Below, piece by piece: positions 45,801 through 53,745 of a stretch of DNA of 64,000 nucleotides (positions are counted from its first letter, which is position 1; each line of letters starts with the position of its first letter). The notes under the pieces were generated by a model that saw only the letters and a list, made by a program, of their open reading frames with translations, made no database searches and had not been told where the DNA came from. The position numbers and the translations under genes are program-made. Source of the stretch: Paenibacillus dokdonensis (GTDB lineage: Bacteria > Bacillota > Bacilli > Paenibacillales > Paenibacillaceae); assembly GCF_004916975.1 (NCBI RefSeq), contig NZ_STGQ01000001.1, forward strand, positions 768,993 to 832,992, read 5' to 3'.

Positions 45801-47538
45801 CAATCTTGGCGAAGATTACTATCAACAGGTCAAATCTGATTATGCGCTGATGAAGCCTGATTTGATCGGAGGAAAACTAATTGATGTGGCCGATTTGAAC
45901 GATTTGACACTCAGCGGAGCAGCTTTATCGCCGGTATTCGACGAGGGTAAGCTTAACTACACCGCATCGGTAAGCAGTGATATGTCATCTATTGATGTGA
46001 AAGCTGCTTCCCTGGATCGTAAGGCATCCATGTCAATCAATGGAGAAACCTATAGCACAGGTACATCGAAATCAATTGCACTCCATCCGGGTGCTAATGT
46101 GATCGCTGTAATTGTGACCGCTCAGGATGGAACAACCAGTAAAACATATACCGTCCGGGTTCAAAAGCAGGATTCAAACACCGGCGGCAATGACGGCAAC
46201 GGTGACAATGGTGGTAACACTGGCGGTGGTAACGACGGAAACAGCGGAGGTAATAACGGTAACGGTAGTGGTAATACCGGGAATAATGGAAGTGGTGGAA
46301 GTAACGGTAACTCCGGTACAGGCACTGTAACCCAACCAGGTGCTGGTAACCAGGAGGCTAAGAGCTATACGGCTGTAATTGACGCCAGTAAGTTCCAAGC
46401 AGCATGGTCAGAAATGCAAGCGGGCAGTCCAAAGGAGCATCGTCTGATCTTCAACGTGACAGATCATGAGGCTAAGGATTTGACCTTGCAGATTCCGCTA
46501 AGTAAGCTGCAGGAAGCTTTCAAGCTGATGCCGGATCTGATGCTTACCATGAACACCGATGTGGCCAGCTACAGCCTGCCAATCCAGGCGATCGATTTTG
46601 AAAGTATCGCTAAAAGTTTAGGAGTTCCCACATCAGCAAGCACCTTAAGCATTCAGATCAGTCAATTAAGCAGGCAAAAGGAAACCGCTCTTCAAGCGAG
46701 TCTGAGAGCCGCTGATCTGGAAGGAATAAGTACTCCAATCGAGTTTAGAATTCAGGCAGAAGTGAATGGGAAGCAGATAGATATAAACGATTTTGGCAAG
46801 CATTATGTTGCCAAGATAATTCCCTACACATCGCAGAAAAATGTGAATGAACTCGTTGCCTTGAGAGTCAATGCAGATGGAACGTTATCCATGATTCCGG
46901 CAACCTTCGTGAATGGAAAAGCAACGGTGTATAGCATGAGCAACAGTGTTTACATGGTGGCATATGCCAAACCGCAAACATTTACTGATATTTCCAAGCA
47001 TTGGGCGAAAGGTGAAATTGAACTGCTTGCGGGAAAACGCATCGTACAAGGTACAGCAGCTCAGACGTTCTCACCTGATAAAACGTTGACCAGAGCAGAG
47101 TTCACGGCGCTGCTCAGCAAAGCGTTTGCGCTCAAAGAGAATCTTACATCGGCAAGCTTCATCGATGTACCTGGAGCGGCCTGGTACGCGGGTTCGGTTG
47201 ATGCTGCGCACAAAGCTGGCATCATTACCGGCTTCCCCGAGGGGGACTTTAAACCGGGCGAAGCGGTTACCCGTGAACAAATGGCAGTGATGATCGTTAA
47301 GGCAGCCGAACTGGCAGGAAAGCCGCTTGATGCCTCCCATAATTCCGGTACGGCTCAATTGTTCACGGATTCTAATCGGATCAGCGGTTATGCGCAGGCT
47401 GCGGTAGAAGCCTGCCGCGAGTCCGGAATTATCAAAGGGAATCCTGACGGCAGCTTCACTCCGGATGCCCCTGTTACAAGGGCGCAAGCCGCGGTTATGG
47501 TTAAGCAGCTGCTGCAGTTTATCGAGTTTTTGAACTAA
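42874..47538 (+). CDS. SLH-anchored lamin-tail / DUF2252 kinase-like surface protein
   Basis: 1554 residues. Signal peptide cut after AHA (about 40). Acidic Glu/Asp-rich segment 41-105. Lamin-tail domain about 110-270 (VVISKIFGGG, then YDFVELYNPADTDVSMSGWS). Two related beta repeats about 320-550. DUF2252 domain about 551-1000, with phosphotransferase-like motifs: GDAHIAN (G624, D625, H627, N630) and FDLNDFD (D644, N646-DFD). These match the catalytic and metal loops of aminoglycoside-phosphotransferase-type kinases. Cadherin-like beta-sandwich about 1008-1098. Gly/Asn-rich linker 1100-1156. Beta-rich module 1165-1365, shared with the M60 protein. Three SLH repeats 1369-1553. Activity outside the cell is unknown. 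Confidence 0.82.
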   Translation: MSTFNRKDPWFKKITIALMAALLLQPAATSLDWGGYTAHAEESDTAQENGNADPAELPEQTGDPKDMEENDDNAGSIEIPESPEVPAVAAEEADLLATFESNEVSESNKPVVISKIFGGGSQNEDALYKYDFVELYNPADTDVSMSGWSVQYAVSSAKTDSTSWQVTPLHGTIPAKGYYLIQEAGKASLQGPELPAPDDTGNIDMDNKDGKVALVSDSTALTTVNPAKPAAPSIVDFVGYGGAQSFYGSGAAPTPSAQKTLVRKAEDPILVTGVPSTIGSDAELFGNGWNTRDNKADFDIATLGTFAPNNAMSLTPLSVKADSENHVLKMSSLREISSSDNQFAVFMTTGTVKSGALNPEDYEVSGLPDGMTVVQAEADPLNRKIIFTIGGTAVADVTANQELSVIIRKSAITAGAYNDSRTVKGITLQNNTPKITGEVISSTLAMTEPTKAAGSFLIHVKAGAVKDGPLAEADYSMTGLPNGLSVQASGDASANQITFSISGTTISPVDQAIPLTVTLKASSVVSEGALDSDPIEGAALDRYKTPVQADVARKAELAERLKEGNSYYNDPDAKSYKYGTTGMAATSAAFYRGAPYLMYQDLGTVIPLPGSWKKFTNVNTWIEGDAHIANVGFYDDKAGNIIFDLNDFDGAYTAPFYLDLLRMTSSLYLTRDSEGLSGVSDAEIRNMAKNMLNQYMLSLQSLIGNNNKNTGTSKLDMMNVSDGFTKTIMTKLAKKTQLDHLIKWTVPTADGKHSTGVLNVAGKPDKYRQPAAAERAEVEQNWHKYVDTLSPDFVRAKLAENADYFAIKDVAVRIYQGLGSIGSQRYNVLIEGPTASHDDDIILDVKQAFKPDMFENPEGAQTTPYDTFPGGDGARVKTAYEKLSLDAENFLGYFDSNTRSFFVHKISLYKGDYEDASGGTFKTKENLADYVSYAAKAYAYAHARSSEYPGDTFEKSVIDQIYGSSEVWDQFQTKLLNLGEDYYQQVKSDYALMKPDLIGGKLIDVADLNDLTLSGAALSPVFDEGKLNYTASVSSDMSSIDVKAASLDRKASMSINGETYSTGTSKSIALHPGANVIAVIVTAQDGTTSKTYTVRVQKQDSNTGGNDGNGDNGGNTGGGNDGNSGGNNGNGSGNTGNNGSGGSNGNSGTGTVTQPGAGNQEAKSYTAVIDASKFQAAWSEMQAGSPKEHRLIFNVTDHEAKDLTLQIPLSKLQEAFKLMPDLMLTMNTDVASYSLPIQAIDFESIAKSLGVPTSASTLSIQISQLSRQKETALQASLRAADLEGISTPIEFRIQAEVNGKQIDINDFGKHYVAKIIPYTSQKNVNELVALRVNADGTLSMIPATFVNGKATVYSMSNSVYMVAYAKPQTFTDISKHWAKGEIELLAGKRIVQGTAAQTFSPDKTLTRAEFTALLSKAFALKENLTSASFIDVPGAAWYAGSVDAAHKAGIITGFPEGDFKPGEAVTREQMAVMIVKAAELAGKPLDASHNSGTAQLFTDSNRISGYAQAAVEACRESGIIKGNPDGSFTPDAPVTRAQAAVMVKQLLQFIEFLN
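46170..46340 (+). repeat. Gly/Asn-rich coding low-complexity tract
   Basis: Short GGN/GNG/SGN units (for example GGNTGGGNDGNSGG) join the cadherin-like domain to the wall-anchoring part of the DUF2252 protein. It fills the role of the Pro/Thr tract in the M60 protein but has a different composition. Confidence 0.8.
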
Positions 47539-47563
47539 TCATTTTTATGCATGGATCCTAGTT

Positions 47564-47586
47564 AACACCCTCATTTCGAGGGTGTT
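47564..47586 (+). terminator. Terminator after the DUF2252 gene
   Basis: AACACCCTC (47564-47572) pairs with GAGGGTGTT (47578-47586) with a five-base loop and runs into a T tract. It lies 26 bases after the stop. Confidence 0.9.
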
Positions 47587-47745
47587 TTTTTATATGGTTC
47601 TTCTACCCTTCAGGCTAGATTGTGAATATTTCCCCGTCATTTAGAGGAATGTATCCCCTTACATAAATTCCAACTAATGTATGATAAGAACAGACAGCAG
47701 AAGACGAAACAAATCACAATAAAACCATTTAAGGGGGATTTACAA

Positions 47746-49089
47746 GTGAAAAAGTCATCTTTACTTCTTCTAAGCATGCTGGTTGTATTCACGATGTTCC
47801 TGGCCGCTTGCGGTAGTAAAACAGAGGACAAGAATGCAGCACCGGAAACACCAAAAACAGAAACAGAAACACCAAAAGAAACAGAAGCTCCGAAAAAAGA
47901 CGTATCCCTTCGCGTGTTCTCCACGTTCGGCGGCACAGACTCCGCCCGCGAAGCTTTCCAGGCTGCACTGGATGAGTTTACGGCTAAAAATCCTAACGTG
48001 AAGATTAATAATGACACTATGTCAGCAAATGATGACGGTTTCAGAACGAAAGTAAACACAGATATGACATCCGGCAATGAGCCAGACCTGCTGTTCTACT
48101 TTGTCGGTGCTGATGCACAAGGCTTTGTTGATGCAGGCAAAGTCGTTCCATTGAACGATATCCTGGATGCTAATGCGGATTGGAAAGCGGGATTTGCTCC
48201 GGCTGCTCTTGAAAACACCAGACAGAAAGACGGCAATATCTATGCCGCACCTTTGACTGGTTTTTACGAAGGATTATTCGTCAACAAAAAAATCTTTGCT
48301 GACAACAACCTTGAGCTCCCTACAGATTGGGATAAGATGAAAACTGCGGTTCAAACCTTGTCCAAAAAAGGTATCATTCCTTTGGCTGCACCATTCGACC
48401 AATCTCACTATGTGATTGAGCACTTCATACTTTCTGCTGCAGGTGACAAAGGCCATAACGCCGGATTGGCTGATGGAATCGATCCAAACTGGGAAAAGGG
48501 CTACGCTGCTATGAAGGAGCTGTATGATCTTGGCGCATTCCCTAAAGATGCTGCAACGATTGATCTGAGCATGGCATCCAACTATTTTGGTGAAGGAAAA
48601 GCTGCAATGATTCTGGAAGGTTCTTGGGCAATGGGGAACTGGAAAGATGCTGCAGTAATCGATAACACAACAGTTCTTCCTTTCCCTGCAATGCCTGGCG
48701 GTGTGGGTACAGGTAAAGATGTTATCGGTGGTTTCGGAAGTGGCTTCTATCTTTCCAAATCCACTTTTGACAATGCTGACAAGAAAGATACTGCTATTGA
48801 GCTTCTGAAAAACATGACTTCTCCAGCAGTTATTGAAAAAATCGCAATTGCTAACGGTGGTACTCCTGCTGCTGCCGGTGTTGAAATTAAAGGTGCAAAC
48901 CAAACGGCGACGGATGGTTTTGCGATGGCTGCAAACGCTACTTCCGTAAACAATCCAATCGATACGATGGTATCACCAGAGACATTCTCGACACTCCGTG
49001 CAGGCGTGCAATCGGTAGTCACTGGCAAGAAAGCACCGGCTGATGTGCTTAAAGAAGCAAAGGCTATTGAGGATGCGAACAAAAAGTAA
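47746..49089 (+). CDS. Sugar-binding lipoprotein, CUT1 family 1
   Basis: 447 residues from GTG 47746, chosen because AAGGGGGAT (47731-47739) precedes it and a lipoprotein signal starts there; the frame is open from 47677. The lipobox is LAAC, followed by a Lys/Glu/Thr/Pro tether. MalE/UgpB-like solute-binding fold (LRVFSTFGGTDSAREAFQAA; PLTGFYEGLFVNKKIF; MILEGSWAMGNW, a typical hinge/ligand region). First of a three-gene cassette. A hairpin just after it (49129-49154) should make it the most expressed member. Confidence 0.9.
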   Translation: MKKSSLLLLSMLVVFTMFLAACGSKTEDKNAAPETPKTETETPKETEAPKKDVSLRVFSTFGGTDSAREAFQAALDEFTAKNPNVKINNDTMSANDDGFRTKVNTDMTSGNEPDLLFYFVGADAQGFVDAGKVVPLNDILDANADWKAGFAPAALENTRQKDGNIYAAPLTGFYEGLFVNKKIFADNNLELPTDWDKMKTAVQTLSKKGIIPLAAPFDQSHYVIEHFILSAAGDKGHNAGLADGIDPNWEKGYAAMKELYDLGAFPKDAATIDLSMASNYFGEGKAAMILEGSWAMGNWKDAAVIDNTTVLPFPAMPGGVGTGKDVIGGFGSGFYLSKSTFDNADKKDTAIELLKNMTSPAVIEKIAIANGGTPAAAGVEIKGANQTATDGFAMAANATSVNNPIDTMVSPETFSTLRAGVQSVVTGKKAPADVLKEAKAIEDANKK

Positions 49090-49128
49090 TCATCTTTTTT
49101 AAAAAGAGAGTCTGATTCTAGTTAATAA

Positions 49129-49154
49129 ACGCCGCCCTCTTGTTGAGGCGGCGT
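49129..49154 (+). terminator. Intra-operon attenuator between binding protein and permeases
   Basis: ACGCCGCC (49129-49136) pairs with GGCGGCGT (49147-49154), followed by AATCTTTT. An imperfect T tract suggests partial read-through, the usual way to make more binding protein than permease. Confidence 0.7.
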
Positions 49155-49203
49155 AATCTTTTACATGGATGCTAGAGAAAATAAAACTCAAGTGGTGATA
49201 AAT

Positions 49204-50061
49204 ATGAAGGGCGATCGAAAGTATATCTGGATATTTTTACTCCCTACGGCTGCATTTTTGTCCATCTTTTTATATTATCCATTTTTTAAAAGTTTGTATT
49301 TCAGCTTTTACCGTACGAAGGGATTCTTTGATAAAAAGTTTATTGGTTGGGACAACTATGACCGTCTAATATCGGATAAACTACTGGGTGCTGCAACACT
49401 CCACACCTTGGAAATAATGCTGTATGTCCTTGTTTTTCAGGTCGGCATCGCCTTGGTACTCGCCGTAATGGTTGATAATATCAGCAAATTCAAGAGCTTT
49501 TTCCGGGCTGTATTTTTCTTTCCGGTCGTAATTTCCGGTACAGCCATTTCTTTGCTGTTTGTTTTATTTTATAACTATAATTTCGGTCTACTTAACAATG
49601 TCATGGTTAATTTGGGTTTGGAGAAAGTGCTCTGGCTCAGTGAGACCAATGCGCTTAAAGCCATTGCGGTTCCCACCGTGTGGCATTACGTCGGATTTTA
49701 CTTTGTATTGTTTGTGACAGCGATGTCAAAAATCCCTGAGGATTATTATGATGCGGCCAAGCTTGAAGGAATTACCGGCTTCAAAAAAATGATAAAGCTT
49801 ACCATTCCTTTGATACTTAGCGACATCAAGGTCGTCATTACATTAGCTATTACCGGTACCATGAAGGTATTTGACTTTGTGTGGGTTATTTCCAGAGCTC
49901 AAAACGGTACGGATGTACTGGGCACCTATATGTATAAAAAAGCGATGGTCGATCAAAACTTCGGTTACGGCTCCACGGTTGCGATCTACATGGTCATACT
50001 CGGGGTTGTTATAGCTTTGCTTGCCAACCGTTTGTTAAAAAGCGAAGAAATCACATATTAA
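49204..50061 (+). CDS. CUT1 sugar ABC permease, MalF/UgpA type
   Basis: 285 residues from ATG 49204 (weak ribosome site GTGGTGAT). An ATG at 49165 in the same frame would add 13 residues but has no ribosome site. Six membrane helices; the EAA loop reads YYDAAKLEGITGFKKMIKLT. Couples with the next permease; 24 bases separate the two genes. ATPase not encoded here. Confidence 0.88.
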   Translation: MKGDRKYIWIFLLPTAAFLSIFLYYPFFKSLYFSFYRTKGFFDKKFIGWDNYDRLISDKLLGAATLHTLEIMLYVLVFQVGIALVLAVMVDNISKFKSFFRAVFFFPVVISGTAISLLFVLFYNYNFGLLNNVMVNLGLEKVLWLSETNALKAIAVPTVWHYVGFYFVLFVTAMSKIPEDYYDAAKLEGITGFKKMIKLTIPLILSDIKVVITLAITGTMKVFDFVWVISRAQNGTDVLGTYMYKKAMVDQNFGYGSTVAIYMVILGVVIALLANRLLKSEEITY

Positions 50062-50085
50062 GCTGTTATTAGGGGTGTAATTGTT

Positions 50086-50961
50086 ATGCAGCCAGCTATA
50101 AGCAATGGACAACAAATCCGGCACACGAAAACAAAAAGCCGTTTTAGTTTAGGAACGACCTTTATGTATATTGTATTGTCAGCTTGGGCATTAACGACGA
50201 TCTATCCGCTATTCTGGATCGTGAATAACTCGTTTAAGGTATCCAGGGATGTCATGAACAAATCATTTTCATTAGCTGTAGACCCTGTATTGATCAACTA
50301 CACGACAGCATTTGATCGAATCAATATAGGAAGAAGTTACATCAACAGTTTGATTATGTCTGGCGGGACGGTATTATTCGTACTGCTGTTTGGCGGATTA
50401 GCCGCATATGTTTTATCCAGATTTACCTTCAGAGGGAAAAAAATAATATTTTCCATTCTATATGCGACGCTTCTGGTACCGGCATTCGCTACGGTCGTTC
50501 CGGTGTATGAGCTTCTCATTAAGACAAGTTTGGTGAATACGTACTGGGGTTTGATCTTGCCGCAAACAGCGGGGAATTTAACCTTTGCGACATTAGTTAT
50601 TGCCGGGTATATGGCGACCATCGCCAAGGAACTGGAAGAAGCGGCATTTATGGATGGATGCAACAGATGGGAGATGTTCACGAAAATTTTCGTTCCCGTT
50701 TCCAGACCAGCATTTGCATCGGTAAGTATTTTCGTATTCCTCTGGTCGTATAATGACTTGTTCTCTGCTTTGATTTTTGTGAATAAAGAAACGGTTCGTC
50801 CTATTGTGGCGCTGCTCAGTGAAATCAGCTCGCAGTACGGTACGGATTTCGGGCTTATGGCAACCGCGGTTGCACTCACCGTCATGCCGATTTTACTTAT
50901 CTATCTGTTCATCTCCAAATTTATTGAAAAAGGGTTAACAGAGGGTGCCGTCAAAGGCTAA
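50086..50961 (+). CDS. CUT1 sugar ABC permease, MalG/UgpE type
   Basis: 291 residues, six membrane helices, EAA loop ELEEAAFMDGCNRWEMFTKI and the family tail FIEKGLTEGAVKG. AGGGGTG precedes the ATG. Last gene of the 47746-50961 cassette. No regulator gene is adjacent, so control may be global or exerted from elsewhere. Confidence 0.9.
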   Translation: MQPAISNGQQIRHTKTKSRFSLGTTFMYIVLSAWALTTIYPLFWIVNNSFKVSRDVMNKSFSLAVDPVLINYTTAFDRINIGRSYINSLIMSGGTVLFVLLFGGLAAYVLSRFTFRGKKIIFSILYATLLVPAFATVVPVYELLIKTSLVNTYWGLILPQTAGNLTFATLVIAGYMATIAKELEEAAFMDGCNRWEMFTKIFVPVSRPAFASVSIFVFLWSYNDLFSALIFVNKETVRPIVALLSEISSQYGTDFGLMATAVALTVMPILLIYLFISKFIEKGLTEGAVKG

Positions 50962-51078
50962 TAGGACAAACAAGCGCAGCAATGTATAGGGCATAAATTG
51001 AAGCCGCTAAACACACCGGAGTGTATTTAGCAATGACTTCTTTATTAGAATAAAGCTATAAAGCGTTACAACAGGTTC

Positions 51079-51108
51079 TTGCCACCAGTTTACCGATTGT
51101 AATACAAT
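51079..51108 (+). promoter_or_regulatory. Promoter of the T-box transcript
   Basis: TTGCCA (51079-51084), an 18-base spacer and TACAAT (51103-51108). It would start transcription around 51115, just ahead of the T-box leader. Confidence 0.5.
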
Positions 51109-51119
51109 GCTTTTAATTT

Positions 51120-51395
51120 AAACGTTCACGCCATAATCCATAAGCTATGAAGGAAAGAGTAAGCGGAGTAAGCTCCTGACAGGGACGGCATGCCGATAGA
51201 CTGAAAGCATCCGAGGAACACTGTCCGCCGAAGTTCATTCCTGAGCCGGTATCTGAATGTCTGCTTGCAGATGGTAGGAATACCCGTACCCTTGCGTTAA
51301 AAGGTTTCAAGTGAGATATGCTGCAATTCGGGCATGTCTAATAAGGGTGGTACCACGACTCCTCGTCCCTTGACGGACAGGAGTCTTTTTGTTTT
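51120..51395 (+). promoter_or_regulatory. T-box riboswitch (probably tRNA-Phe responsive)
   Basis: The conserved T-box AAGGGTGGTACCACG is at 51343-51357. It is followed by a terminator: GACTCCT (51357-51363) pairs with AGGAGTC (51379-51385), extended by GTCC/GGAC, then TTTTT. Upstream, 51155-51270 folds as a stem I candidate with an AGTA element (51158-51161). In the specifier-loop region the sequence GAAGTTCATTCC places TTC before the conserved purine, which suggests a Phe codon. Uncharged tRNA would stabilise the antiterminator and allow expression of the DAHP synthase gene. The T-box is certain; the Phe reading is a judgement by eye. Confidence 0.88.
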
Positions 51396-51425
51396 TTATT
51401 AGACTATAAAAAGGAGAGATACGAG

Positions 51426-52496
51426 ATGAGTCAGGGAAGATTAGAAGAGCTGCGTACGAAATTGGATGAGGTAAATCTTCAACTGCTGGAGCTGTTATCG
51501 GAGCGTGCACGAATTGCACAAGAGCTTGGGGTTGAGAAAGAGAAGCAGGGTGTTCCGAAATTCGATCCTGTACGTGAAAAAGAAATGCTTGAAAAGCTGG
51601 TTGCGAGTAATGAAGGGCCGTTTGATCATGAGACTGTGCGGCATTTATTCAAGCAAATTTTTCAAGCATCCCTAAAACTGCAGCAGGTGGATCACAAGAA
51701 GCATCTGCTGGTTAGCCGTAAAAAAAAGCAGGAAGACACGCTTATACAACTTGGTGATGTGACGATCGGTGGCGCCAAGCCAATCATGATCGCTGGACCT
51801 TGTTCTGTAGAGAGCTACGAGCAGGTGCGAACCGTCGCAGCTGCACTGAAAGAAGCTGGCATTACCGTCATGCGTGGGGGAGCGTTTAAGCCGAGAACTT
51901 CACCGTATGATTTCCAAGGCCTTGGCATTGAGGGTCTGAAGATACTGAAAGAAGTTGCATCTGAGTTTGGTCTGAAAACGATCAGTGAAATCGTGGATCC
52001 GGCCCATATCGAGCTTGCTTGCGAATACATTGATGTCATTCAGATCGGTGCGAGAAATATGCAGAACTTTGAGCTATTGAAGGCGGCAGGGGATGTCAAA
52101 ACTCCAATCCTCCTGAAACGCGGCTTGGCAGCAACGCTCGATGAATTCGTTCACGCGGCGGAGTACATCGTATCCCGCGGAAATACGCAGGTTATGCTGA
52201 TTGAACGGGGTATCCGTACCTACGAAAAGGCGACACGCAACACGCTGGATATCTCGGCAGTACCGATTCTGAAGCAGGAAACGCATCTTCCGGTACTGGT
52301 CGATGTCACACATTCAACAGGACGCAAGGATATATTAGCACCATGCGCCAAAGCGGCTCTGGCCGCAGGAGCAGACGGTGTGATGGTCGAGGTTCATCCA
52401 GACCCGGCAACAGCTTTATCGGACGCAGCGCAGCAGCTGAATATTCCGGAGTTCCATGATTTTTATCATGTGGTCAAGAATTCGGGATTGATGTAA
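51426..52496 (+). CDS. aroA: Bifunctional DAHP synthase / chorismate mutase
   Basis: 356 residues. The N-terminal AroQ-type chorismate mutase domain is at about 1-85 ([20 protein letters not shown], arginine-rich active-site helix). The DAHP synthase domain, type I-beta (KDO8P-synthase-like), is at about 105-350 ([47 protein letters not shown]). It makes the first intermediate of the shikimate pathway from PEP and erythrose 4-phosphate; the fused mutase domain acts as the sensor of chorismate/prephenate. AAGGAGAG precedes the ATG. Controlled by the T-box leader. Same fusion as B. subtilis AroA(G). Confidence 0.95.
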   Translation: MSQGRLEELRTKLDEVNLQLLELLSERARIAQELGVEKEKQGVPKFDPVREKEMLEKLVASNEGPFDHETVRHLFKQIFQASLKLQQVDHKKHLLVSRKKKQEDTLIQLGDVTIGGAKPIMIAGPCSVESYEQVRTVAAALKEAGITVMRGGAFKPRTSPYDFQGLGIEGLKILKEVASEFGLKTISEIVDPAHIELACEYIDVIQIGARNMQNFELLKAAGDVKTPILLKRGLAATLDEFVHAAEYIVSRGNTQVMLIERGIRTYEKATRNTLDISAVPILKQETHLPVLVDVTHSTGRKDILAPCAKAALAAGADGVMVEVHPDPATALSDAAQQLNIPEFHDFYHVVKNSGLM

Positions 52497-52555
52497 TGAT
52501 AATGAAGCGGGGCAGTCAGACCTAAATTACCCGTTCATTTCATGAATAATGAATA

Positions 52556-52591
52556 AAACCCATGATCCGCTAATAAGCAGCTCATGGGTTT
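52556..52591. terminator. Bidirectional terminator between aroA and gerAC
   Basis: AAACCCATGA (52556-52565) pairs with TCATGGGTTT (52582-52591). T-rich sequence lies on each side, so it serves the plus-strand aroA gene and the minus-strand gerA operon. Confidence 0.75.
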
Positions 52592-52614
52592 ATTTCATTG
52601 AAGGGGTGACAATC

Positions 52615-53745
52615 TTAACCTTCCTTTGGAGGATTAATAAATGGTTTTCTCATGAGTTGGAGTCCTGTGTTCTTAAGCCTGGAATCCAGCTTAAATTCAA
52701 TCGTTGCATGCTGGTAGAGCTCAGGCCAGCGGTTAAACTGACTTGCGGGAACCTTGCCTCTGAAGTGATTTCCAAGCTTGAAGATATCTGATTTTTTCTT
52801 TTGGGTTTGTTCGAAAATCTTAACGGCCCGGTTTTCCAGAAGGCGATTAATGGAAGCTTCCAGCTTGTCCGGCTTTATGGTTATGCCATGAGCAGAATCC
52901 ATTAATGTCATGGTTAATTTGGCTTGAATGCGGATGACCGGTTTGTTGTTTTTCATACGGGTATGAATGGTTGCCTCCGATTCAAGGATTTTCACATTCA
53001 TTTCCTGAGCGGTTTCGATTTCAAAGGGAGTCATTTGGTTCGTTACGATTTCATAGATTAACGTCTCTTCGGGAGTGAGCATGCCGATCATCCGATCCCC
53101 TTGAAAAAAAGCGTTGCCTTTTAGTTTAAATAAGGTGACCGGATCACTGATTAATAACGGGACAAGGTTTTCTTCTAAGGGATTAAAGTATCCGCTGAAT
53201 AACCCCCACAGAGGCACCATGTTTTTTTGTGCCGTTCCTCCTGCATAACGTTCGAAAAAAAGCTTCGTGTAAACGCCGGATAATTCACCCGACGGGTTTG
53301 GCTTGGTGAAAATCGGCTCCATATCACCGGATACTAAGGCAACGACAGTATCCAAAGGCAGCATCCGATCCCGAATGGTAAACTCCAGGTAAGGCAGAAA
53401 GCCTTTTTCCGCCAGTCTTTGGTCCAGAAATATGGTTCTGGTTCCGGACATATCGAGATATTTGGGCAGCTTCAACCGAAGGCTGTCAAAGGCTTCAACG
53501 ACAGTATTCCCGAGCTGATTGGTAGTGAAAAAGTCTTTACCGGGTCCGCTTGAGGAAGATTGGGGGGATTGGGGAATCGGAAACCTTGTCCAAATCCGAA
53601 TCTTATTATCGGGAGCTTGTTCAATTCCAATGGCCGTGACCAAGAGCCGGTTATCGATATCCTTTACATCCCAGCAGCCCTGCAGCAGAAACGCAAGGAT
53701 AACAAGACATAAGGTGAGAAATGTTCTTCGTATTTTTATTCTCAT
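52615..53745 (-). CDS. gerAC: Spore germination protein GerAC (Ger(x)C family lipoprotein)
   Basis: 376 residues. Lipoprotein signal with lipobox LLQGC, then WDVKDIDNRLLVTAIGIEQ, the standard Ger(x)C opening. The remainder has the three-domain beta/alpha layout of GerBC. It is anchored on the outer face of the spore inner membrane as the C subunit of a nutrient germinant receptor. The ATG overlaps the gerAB stop by four bases. Confidence 0.93.
   Translation of the reverse strand: MRIKIRRTFLTLCLVILAFLLQGCWDVKDIDNRLLVTAIGIEQAPDNKIRIWTRFPIPQSPQSSSSGPGKDFFTTNQLGNTVVEAFDSLRLKLPKYLDMSGTRTIFLDQRLAEKGFLPYLEFTIRDRMLPLDTVVALVSGDMEPIFTKPNPSGELSGVYTKLFFERYAGGTAQKNMVPLWGLFSGYFNPLEENLVPLLISDPVTLFKLKGNAFFQGDRMIGMLTPEETLIYEIVTNQMTPFEIETAQEMNVKILESEATIHTRMKNNKPVIRIQAKLTMTLMDSAHGITIKPDKLEASINRLLENRAVKIFEQTQKKKSDIFKLGNHFRGKVPASQFNRWPELYQHATIEFKLDSRLKNTGLQLMRKPFINPPKEG

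Noticed and set aside
46127..46398. Open frames on both strands over the Gly/Asn-rich tract
   Set aside because: Low-complexity shadows of the coding linker in the DUF2252 protein.
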